Positions 6,151-10,819 of a stretch of 10,819 nucleotides of DNA are shown in pieces. Every line of letters starts with the position of its first letter. Positions within the stretch are counted from its first letter, which is position 1. Below the pieces are notes generated by a model, which did not search any database, was not told the origin of the DNA, and worked only from the letters and a program-made list of their open reading frames with translations. The stretch covers positions 1 to 10,819 of the forward strand of contig CABSAN010000067.1 in assembly GCA_902475785.1 (NCBI GenBank). Direction: 5' to 3'. This DNA comes from an uncultured Collinsella sp. GTDB taxonomy: Bacteria; Actinomycetota; Coriobacteriia; Coriobacteriales; Coriobacteriaceae. The position numbers were made by a program, and so were the translations under genes.

Positions 6151-7143
6151 CTAGCTATTGAGCTTGTTAATGTCGTCGTCGGTGATAGTGCCCTCCTGGC
6201 TGGACGATTTCTCCTCGGAAGTTGCACCCTCGCTGCTCGAATCGGAGGATCCGGACTCGCTGGATCCGGTGTCGGTCGACTGCACGTCGGCGCCCGAGAC
6301 CGTCTTGGTGGTGAGGTCATAGGGCATCGTGCCGTACCAGATGGAGTGGACCGCCTCGAGCGTGCCATCGACCGTGATACCGTCGAGGGCATCGCTCACG
6401 GCACGGCATAGCCCGTCGTTGGCCGCGAGGCCCGCGACGCCGAGCGTCGAGGGCGTCTCGAGCGCGCCGACGTAAGAGATCTGGCTCATCAGGCGCGCAA
6501 GGTAGCCGCCGGCCGTGGAGTCGCAAATCACGTAGTCGATCTCGCCGGACTCGAGCGCCTCAAAGCACTCGTTGATGTTGGAGAAGGTCTTTTGGTTGGC
6601 CGTGATGCTCTGCTTGGCGAGCGCTTCCTGCGAGGCCGAGGAGGTCTGAACGCCCAGGGTGGCGGTGTTAAGCGTTTCGGTGGAAACGCTCAGCGACTCG
6701 CCGTCGCTCGTCTTTCCGAACACTGCCGCAGCGTCGTACAGGCAAGTACCAAGCGTGCTGATGTCACCATCCGTGGAATTGATGTCGCCAATGAAGATGT
6801 CGGCCTTTTTGTCGCCAAGCGCGGAATCGGCAGAAGACGCATCGACGAAGGCAACCTTAAGGCCCATACGGCTTGCGAGGGCGCGGGCAGCGTCGACCGC
6901 GTAGCCCGTGAGGTTACCATCGGCGCCCTGCATGGCCTGCGGGGCATCGGAGGTATCGAGGGCAACCGTCAGGGTACCGGGAGTGACCAGGGCATCGTCC
7001 GACACCGTAGGGGTAACGGTCTCGCGCTCGATCTGGTCAATCGTGGGTGTCGTGAACGTGGACAGCGGATTGAACGCGCATCCGCTCAAGCCCAATACGG
7101 CAATGACCGCCGCGGTCCCAGCGCTTAACCGAGCCGCGTGCAT
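6151..7143 (-). CDS. solute-binding (SBP family 3-like) lipoprotein
   Basis: The protein begins with a lipoprotein signal (MHAARLSAGTAAVIAVLGLSGC, lipobox LSGC, Cys22), so it should be anchored outside the cell membrane. I chose ATG at 7143 (330 residues) because GAGGGG lies 7 nt upstream. ATG at 7161 adds six residues and is also possible; the frame stays open to 7335, but this part looks non-coding. Residues about 56-280 match an amino-acid-type periplasmic binding protein: TLTVALDTSDAP, GNLTGYAVDAARALASRMGLKVAFVDAS, then ALESGEIDYVICDSTAGGYLA in the second lobe. The usual 'T-x-E-R' arginine that binds the ligand carboxylate is absent (here INSTDGDIS), so the ligand may differ. Residues 286-330 are a Ser/Glu/Asp-rich tail. 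No permease or ATPase gene is adjacent, so it is an orphan. A terminator follows at 6084-6050. Confidence 0.85.
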   Translation of the reverse strand: MHAARLSAGTAAVIAVLGLSGCAFNPLSTFTTPTIDQIERETVTPTVSDDALVTPGTLTVALDTSDAPQAMQGADGNLTGYAVDAARALASRMGLKVAFVDASSADSALGDKKADIFIGDINSTDGDISTLGTCLYDAAAVFGKTSDGESLSVSTETLNTATLGVQTSSASQEALAKQSITANQKTFSNINECFEALESGEIDYVICDSTAGGYLARLMSQISYVGALETPSTLGVAGLAANDGLCRAVSDALDGITVDGTLEAVHSIWYGTMPYDLTTKTVSGADVQSTDTGSSESGSSDSSSEGATSEEKSSSQEGTITDDDINKLNS

Positions 7144-7165
7144 CAAGCTGCCCCTCACCATGTCC

Positions 7166-7486
7166 ACTACCCTGCCTTCTGTGTCGTATACAATCCGTGC
7201 GTTGCGCGGAATAACGGGTGTTCCCACCAGCTGACCTGGTATTTGACCCCACACTTGCGCACCGGGGTGTTTGCTCGGGAGGCCGTAGCCACCTTCACGA
7301 CTGGCCCGCTCGCCCGCGAGGCGGTATTGCCCCAAAGAAAGTAGAACGGACGGTGCGGCTTACATCTAGGACGCGCCATGATCGCGCCGCGCGCACGCGG
7401 TCGCTTACGTGGATCCCTTTGACCGCGTCTGTCTTGGACTAGGATGGACATTTCGTCCGTCCGCAACCACAGCCTGGCAGGAACGT
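7166..7486 (-). ncRNA. candidate structured RNA or long 5' leader (possibly raiA-type)
   Basis: A strong promoter (7492-7520) would start a transcript near 7486 that crosses 340 nt with no recognisable protein before the lipoprotein start. Local helices visible on the minus strand are: a 7-of-8-bp hairpin (7442-7462, loop GAAAU); a perfect 8-bp hairpin ACGCGGUC/GACCGCGU (7428-7395); GGCC/GGCC with a paired inner part (7306-7281); ACCCC/GGGGU (7268-7246); and UACCAG/CUGGUG (7241-7225). The 5' end (UCCUGCC, 7482-7476) can pair with GGCAGGG (7176-7170), which would close the whole domain. The raiA RNA of Clostridia and Actinobacteria is known to lie near raiA/hpf and comFC genes, and here it would sit between the two. 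I cannot recall its consensus well enough to match it, and in GC-rich DNA some helices arise by chance. Confidence 0.38.
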
Positions 7487-7491
7487 AGCGC

Positions 7492-7520
7492 ATTATAGCT
7501 AAGTTCAAGCTAAAGTTTAA
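7492..7520 (-). promoter_or_regulatory. sigma-70-type promoter (TTAAAC-17-TATAAT)
   Basis: On the minus strand a perfect TATAAT (7497-7492) stands 17 nt after TTAAAC (7520-7515), the ideal spacing with a half-matching -35. The spacer holds a near-direct repeat, ACTTTAGCT and ACTTAGCT. It would drive the structured leader and the lipoprotein gene. A weaker TATACG (7190-7185) further down could be a second start for the lipoprotein alone. Confidence 0.6.
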
Positions 7521-7592
7521 GGTTAGGGGCGCCATTCGCACCGTGAGCACAGATTTTGCAGGTCGGAGCGGACCATTCGTGCCCCCATGAAG

Positions 7593-7640
7593 CCCGGAGC
7601 TCCCCTACGGGGAGCTCCGGGGCACCCGCCTCAGGGTGCC
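7593..7640. repeat. two adjoining GC-rich hairpins
   Basis: Stem 1 is a perfect 13-bp inverted repeat (7593-7605 with 7609-7621) around a 3-nt loop TAC. Stem 2 is a perfect 7-bp repeat GGCACCC (7621-7627) with GGGTGCC (7634-7640). They share base 7621 and end one base before the inverted-repeat element. No T tract follows on either strand, so they are REP-like or a barrier rather than a standard terminator. The rest of 7521-7592 shows nothing I can name. Confidence 0.7.
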
Positions 7641-7641
7641 G

Positions 7642-7858
7642 TGTGCAAAAAACGGCAAATATGAGTACTGCTATCAATTTAGTAGCAGCGTTTTTCCGCC
7701 CCGCGAGCCCTTTTTGAGTTCCGCACAGCCTGCTTGGCGCCAAGATATTCCACATTCGTTTATTATCTCTTCAATGAATCCAGATTTTCGGCCCAAGTTT
7801 CTTTGTTTTTGCTGCCACTAATCTAGTAACAGTACTCATATTTGCCGTTTTTTGCACA
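7642..7858. mobile_element. 217-bp element with perfect 29-bp terminal inverted repeats (MITE- or inverton-like)
   Basis: The ends 7642-7670 and 7830-7858 are exact inverted copies (outer end TGTGCAAAAAACGGCAAATA, inner end GAGTACTG). The match continues imperfectly for 19 more bases (7671-7689 with 7811-7829, 13 of 19 identical), giving 42 of 48. The 121-base core is more AT-rich than the genes around it and holds a 12-bp palindrome CTTGGCGCCAAG (7733-7744) near its centre. No transposase is encoded and no target-site duplication is visible. It lies 35 nt after the stop codon of the nuclease-like gene. It may be a non-autonomous mobile element, an invertible segment, or a large RNA hairpin; the repeats themselves are certain, the class is not. 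Confidence 0.6.
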
Positions 7859-7893
7859 GGGCATATAAACAGACCCCCTATAAAGCCATAGTT

Positions 7894-9003
7894 TTACGCC
7901 GGTTTGAGCCCAAAGCACGCTCGGAGCGTATTCAGCAGAGCGTCTTGCCTCTTTCGACGCGCCTCTACGCGATTCTGATATCGCTTACCCATGCGTTGGT
8001 AAATGCGCCATGCGAGCGCTTCCATCGCTTCCATGTCGCAGAGCATCTCGTTATTGACCGTCGCGACCTCGATTCCCATAGTAATCAAGCCCGTGTTGCG
8101 TTTTTCGTCATGGACACGTCCCCTTCGAGAGGAATGACCCAGCTCACCGTTGTATTCCAGGTCAAACCGGGCTGCTTCCTGATACGCATCGCAAACTGCA
8201 TGCGGCATCCCCGAGATTGCCTGCGCGCGGTCATCGAACTCAATCTTGTAGTCGGTCTTAAAGGGACCGCAGGCAAATCCGCCATAGGAAAACGGAAGCG
8301 AAAACATGGCAAGCATGATGCACTCCATGGGTGAGCGCAGGTTTTCCGACAGATAGGGACACAGCCGCCGCAGTTGTTTGGCCGCACTCCCCTTGCATGC
8401 CGCGAGGTAATCTGTCAGGCGATCGGGCGTCAACACCGGCTCGACTTCAAAGTAGCCCACGTCTGCCGGTTGGTCCTTGTCCTTTGCAAGTCTATTCGCA
8501 ACAGGTGAGGTGTAGGGAGGCAGATACTTCCCGCGATCGCTCAGTGAAATCTTGGAACACAGTTCCTGGGCCAGGGCAAACGCCTGGATACAGCCGACCT
8601 CGCGGGCGACGGCAACACAAAGGGCCTCGGGAGATAGGCTGTACACCCCCGGTTCCACCTCTAGAATCGAGCCGGCAGGCAACCCGGAACACACGGACCA
8701 GCCCACACCAGGCATGCGTCGGCGCTGCGCCGCAGATCCCACCAGCAAGCACAGATCTTCTTGCACCTCGCCGCTTTTGGCTCCAATTCGCACCAGGTCG
8801 GGAAGATAGATATCCTCGGTCGAAGGCGATGACGTACACAGCACGCGGCACTCCTCCTCGGGCTCAAGGTCCTTCCAGCCGATGTAGCCCATCTGTCGGC
8901 GCTCGGCGCGCATCATGCGTAGCGCCGAGGCGCCTGTTAGGATTGCGGAAGCCGCTAGCTGTTCGCCTGTCGGCTCGTTGCACCGCTCAATCTTTACCGC
9001 CAC
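7894..9003 (-). CDS. PD-(D/E)XK nuclease-like protein (Coriobacterial family)
   Basis: I chose GTG at 9003 (369 residues) because GTAGGGG, overlapping the comFC stop codon, lies 8 nt upstream; TTG at 9021 would overlap comFC. Residues 118-160 (PGVYSLSPEALCVAVAREVG) resemble the middle of AbiEi-like antitoxin or transcriptional-regulator proteins. Residues 224-253 (SPMECIMLAMFSLPFSYGGF) are followed by FDLEYNGELGH (280-290), HDEKRN (298-303) and TGLITMGIEVATV (304-316). That order, a helix with Glu227, then Asp281-x-Glu283, His290, D-x-x-R and a closing strand, is that of Vsr/DUF559-type PD-(D/E)XK nucleases. The usual lysine is not clear, so activity is uncertain. The last 40 residues are strongly basic. 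I recall a similar multi-copy family in Collinsella genomes, but could not search. Codon use looks less GC-biased than in its neighbours, which would fit an accessory gene. Confidence 0.72.
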   Translation of the reverse strand: MAVKIERCNEPTGEQLAASAILTGASALRMMRAERRQMGYIGWKDLEPEEECRVLCTSSPSTEDIYLPDLVRIGAKSGEVQEDLCLLVGSAAQRRRMPGVGWSVCSGLPAGSILEVEPGVYSLSPEALCVAVAREVGCIQAFALAQELCSKISLSDRGKYLPPYTSPVANRLAKDKDQPADVGYFEVEPVLTPDRLTDYLAACKGSAAKQLRRLCPYLSENLRSPMECIMLAMFSLPFSYGGFACGPFKTDYKIEFDDRAQAISGMPHAVCDAYQEAARFDLEYNGELGHSSRRGRVHDEKRNTGLITMGIEVATVNNEMLCDMEAMEALAWRIYQRMGKRYQNRVEARRKRQDALLNTLRACFGLKPA

Positions 9004-9014
9004 ACGAATCACCC

Positions 9015-9821
9015 CTACCAAACGCGTGCGATAGCGAGACCATCAACGGCCGCGGCACCGGCGCGCTTGAGTTCCGCCGAAGCCGCTGCCATCGTCGCAC
9101 CCGTGGTGATAACGTCGTCGATAAGCAGCAGGCGGCGGCCCCGCACGTCCTCAACGGTCTCGTACATGCCTCGGGCGCGTTCACGGCGTTCTTCACGACC
9201 GAGTTCACGCTGGTCGCCATGGCCGTACTTAACGAGGGCGTCGAGCAGCGGAACACCCGACAGCTCGTAAAATGGGCGCGCGATGGCTTCCATATGATCG
9301 AAGCCTCGCCGCCGAAACGCCGCCGACGTCGCGGGCACAAACACCACCGCATCGGCACCGGACAACACACCGCCATAGCGATCGGGTGCCGCGACCTGGG
9401 CATGTAAGGCGGTGTCGTATAGCAGCTCTGCCAGATACGGCGCCAGGCGTCGCTCGCCCGCGTCTTTGTACGCTTTAATGATCCGCGGCAGCGGGTGCGT
9501 GTAAACGGCACATGCCAGGCACCGGTCGAGAGCTTCGGCCATCGCCGAGGACGTACCCTCGACCGAGCACTCGGTGCACAGCAAGTCCCCAAACGGGGCG
9601 CCGCATCGAGTGCAGCTATGCCGCGGGTCGATGGGCGCAAGCGCGGCCAGGCAGTCTTGGCAAATAAGCGCACCGGCGCGCTCGCAGCCGGCACATCGCG
9701 TGGGTGACAACGCCTCAAGCGCCTCGTGCGCCGCCCGCTCGGCAAACGGTAGCAATTCGTCCGCAAACGGTAGGATGCCGGCACCTTGCAGGCATCCCAA
9801 CACGTTCAAATGTCTCTTCAC
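9015..9821 (-). CDS. comFC: ComFC-type phosphoribosyltransferase-fold protein
   Basis: ComFC (ComF/GntX family) is needed for uptake of transforming DNA in several bacteria; its PRTase-like fold is thought to act on DNA entry in the cytoplasm. The start is GTG at 9821 (268 residues), with AGGGAGGG 7 nt upstream. Cys43/46, 54/57, 70/73 and 82/85 make four CxxC pairs, the double zinc finger of the family (PTRCAGCERAG, LICQDCL, CTRCG, LCTECS). Next come CLACAVYTHPLPRIIKAYKDAGERRLAPYLAELL and the second-domain block VVFVPATSAAFRRRGFDHMEAIA. The PRPP-loop LLLIDDVITTGATM (231-244) is complete. The family is usually about 220-240 residues; the extra length is an N-terminal helix (1-40). The ribosome binding site lies in a perfect hairpin (9825-9860). 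The nuclease-like gene follows after 11 nt. Other competence genes are not in the window. Confidence 0.92.
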   Translation of the reverse strand: MKRHLNVLGCLQGAGILPFADELLPFAERAAHEALEALSPTRCAGCERAGALICQDCLAALAPIDPRHSCTRCGAPFGDLLCTECSVEGTSSAMAEALDRCLACAVYTHPLPRIIKAYKDAGERRLAPYLAELLYDTALHAQVAAPDRYGGVLSGADAVVFVPATSAAFRRRGFDHMEAIARPFYELSGVPLLDALVKYGHGDQRELGREERRERARGMYETVEDVRGRRLLLIDDVITTGATMAAASAELKRAGAAAVDGLAIARVW

Positions 9822-9824
9822 GAC

Positions 9825-9860
9825 ACAACCCTCCCTACGCTCGGTCGCAGGGAGGGTTGT
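9825..9860 (-). promoter_or_regulatory. perfect 12-bp hairpin enclosing the comFC ribosome binding site
   Basis: ACAACCCTCCCT (minus 9860-9849) pairs base for base with AGGGAGGGTTGT (minus 9836-9825) around a 12-nt loop. The 3' arm contains the Shine-Dalgarno AGGGAGGG, and the GTG start is 3 nt beyond the stem. With the stem closed, ribosomes could not reach the site. No T tract follows, so a terminator for the gene at 9924 is less likely. No promoter is clear in 9861-9923. Confidence 0.7.
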
Positions 9861-9923
9861 TGATTCAGCGCTATGGTACCCCGACGCGTTTGGGGCCAGG
9901 CGGGTTAAATCCGTTTGCGGGCG

Positions 9924-10819
9924 CTATTCGCCGGTGGGCGGTTGCGGTGCGGACGAGTTTTGGGTCGAGCCCTCACCGCCATCTTGACGCGGCTTGCGGG
10001 AACGACGACGGCGACGGCGCTTCTGGCCCTGGTCGGCCGAACCCTCGCCACCACGATCTTCGCGCGACTCGCGTTCGTCGCGAGCAGCGCCGCGCGCGGC
10101 CTTGGCAGCCGCCCCTCCGCCATCTCCAGGGCGACGGCGCGTGACCTTGACCTCGCCATCCGAGACCTGATCGGCCACGGAGGGCACCGAGGGCTTTTGC
10201 TGCGTGCCCGAGGAATGGCGACGACGCGGACGCGGGGCGCGCTCGTCATCGTTGCGCTGCTTGCCACCCTTGTCGGCAGGCGTATCGGAACCCGAACCAC
10301 CCTTGGGGGCGGCACCGGCTTCGCGAGCGGCTGCGGCGCGGAAGGCGTCCTCGCGCTCCTCGCTCGACAAATGACGGCGGCGACGGCGCGTGGGATTCAT
10401 GCCACCGCCGCGGTTTTGCTGCTGAGGCTGCTGAGCCTCGCGCTCGCGGGAGGAGTTCTTACCTGCGGGAGCGGCCTCGCCGGCATCGCCCGAACCCGAG
10501 CGCTTGCGGCGGCGACGTCCACCGGCAGCCTCCTCAACCTCGGGTGCCTCGGCCTTGCCGCGACCCTTACCACGGCCGCGACCCTCGCCCTGGCTCTGAC
10601 CCGCACGGGTATCGGCGTCCGCATCGCGACGGCGGCGCTTGGGCATCGTCGTCCCCGCCAGACGGTCGGCGCTCGACAGGCCATCGCCCACGTCGACGCC
10701 GTTCTCGCGGTCGAGCTCCATAAGCGCCAGGCGCATCTCGGGCGACTCGATACGCTCGAGCACATCGCGCGTCACGCAGTCGGGGCGGCAGTTGCAGCCC
10801 TGCTCGGCGGCCTTCTTTT
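9924..10819 (-). CDS. protein with CxCxxxC motif and Arg-rich disordered C-terminus (5' end beyond window)
   Basis: The frame is open to the window edge, so the start lies outside; 298 residues are visible. It opens with KKAAEQGCNCRPDCVTRDVLERIESPEMRLALMELDREN. The Cys motif CNCRPDC and the helix after it are the only ordered-looking parts. From about residue 60 it is low complexity: Arg clusters (RRRRD, RRRRKR, RRRRRH, RPRRRH, KRRRRRRSRK) alternate with Gly/Ala/Glu/Gln stretches, as in disordered RNA- or DNA-binding tails. There is no membrane segment. A GTG at 10775 could be read as a start, but upstream codons continue in frame without a ribosome binding site, so this is unlikely to be the true start. 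The family is not recognised. Confidence 0.7.
   Translation of the reverse strand, partial: KKAAEQGCNCRPDCVTRDVLERIESPEMRLALMELDRENGVDVGDGLSSADRLAGTTMPKRRRRDADADTRAGQSQGEGRGRGKGRGKAEAPEVEEAAGGRRRRKRSGSGDAGEAAPAGKNSSREREAQQPQQQNRGGGMNPTRRRRRHLSSEEREDAFRAAAAREAGAAPKGGSGSDTPADKGGKQRNDDERAPRPRRRHSSGTQQKPSVPSVADQVSDGEVKVTRRRPGDGGGAAAKAARGAARDERESREDRGGEGSADQGQKRRRRRRSRKPRQDGGEGSTQNSSAPQPPTGE

Noticed and set aside
7231..7240. Minus-strand ACCAGGTCAG, as found in bacterial SRP RNA
   Set aside because: The conserved SRP apical loop (GGAAGGAAGCAGC) does not follow, so the ten-base match is taken as chance.
7144..7335. Upstream extension of the lipoprotein by 64 codons
   Set aside because: The extension would bury the lipoprotein signal inside the protein; ATG at 7143 has a good ribosome binding site and puts the signal at the N-terminus.
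7167..7550. 127-residue minus-strand frame overlapping the structured leader
   Set aside because: Its start lies upstream of the TATAAT promoter, composition is random-looking (many Arg/Pro), there is no ribosome binding site, and no family match is seen.
7636..7821. 61-residue frame inside the inverted-repeat element, and the short ATGAGTACTG frames at both arms
   Set aside because: No ribosome binding site; the two arm frames stop after 18 and 22 codons and differ in amino acids where the arms differ, so they do not look like a conserved coding region.
7852..8334. 160-residue plus-strand frame opposite the nuclease-like gene
   Set aside because: Antisense to a gene with ordered nuclease motifs; no domain or start signal.
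1..10819. tRNA, rRNA, CRISPR array, phage or insertion-sequence genes
   Set aside because: No cloverleaf, rRNA segment, regularly spaced repeats with spacers, transposase or integrase was seen on either strand.

Overview
The window looks like chromosomal DNA of a high-GC Gram-positive gut actinobacterium, most likely a Collinsella-type member of the Coriobacteriia. This rests on the GC-rich coding sequence, clear purine-rich Shine-Dalgarno sites, a long-form ribosome hibernation factor, a lipobox lipoprotein, and a nuclease-like protein family I associate with Coriobacteria. No database search was possible. Every gene I support lies on the minus strand, so transcription runs from high to low coordinates; the long plus-strand reading frames are shadows.

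In order of transcription: (1) 10819-9924, the 3' end of a gene for a Cys-motif protein with a long Arg-rich disordered tail. (2) 9821-9015, a ComFC-type phosphoribosyltransferase-fold protein whose ribosome binding site sits in a perfect 12-bp hairpin, followed after 11 nt by a PD-(D/E)XK nuclease-like protein (9003-7894). (3) A 750-base gap without a convincing protein gene. It holds a 217-bp element bounded by perfect 29-bp inverted repeats, two GC-rich hairpins, a good promoter (TATAAT) and a structured leader or non-coding RNA of about 320 nt. (4) An orphan solute-binding lipoprotein (7143-6151) with a strong terminator. (5) The ribosome hibernation factor hpf/raiA (5833-5249), followed by a palindrome and a strong terminator. 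(6) A DegV fatty-acid-binding protein (5169-4216) whose ribosome binding site follows that terminator directly.

(7) A tight four-gene set (4123-804): a beta-hydroxyacid dehydrogenase-family reductase with a tandemly repeated His/Cys-rich C-terminal tail, a small membrane protein, a HEAT-like helical-repeat protein and an NAD-type isocitrate dehydrogenase. Gaps inside the set are 5, 15 and 6 nt. (8) After a hairpin, the 5' part of a membrane-anchored, probably SurA/PrsA-like extracellular protein that runs off the window (677-1).

The functions are mostly housekeeping: 2-oxoglutarate supply, fatty-acid binding, ribosome hibernation, DNA uptake. The least ordinary pieces are the inverted-repeat element, the structured RNA candidate lying between comFC and hpf, the metal-binding-like tail on the reductase, and the sequestered comFC ribosome binding site.
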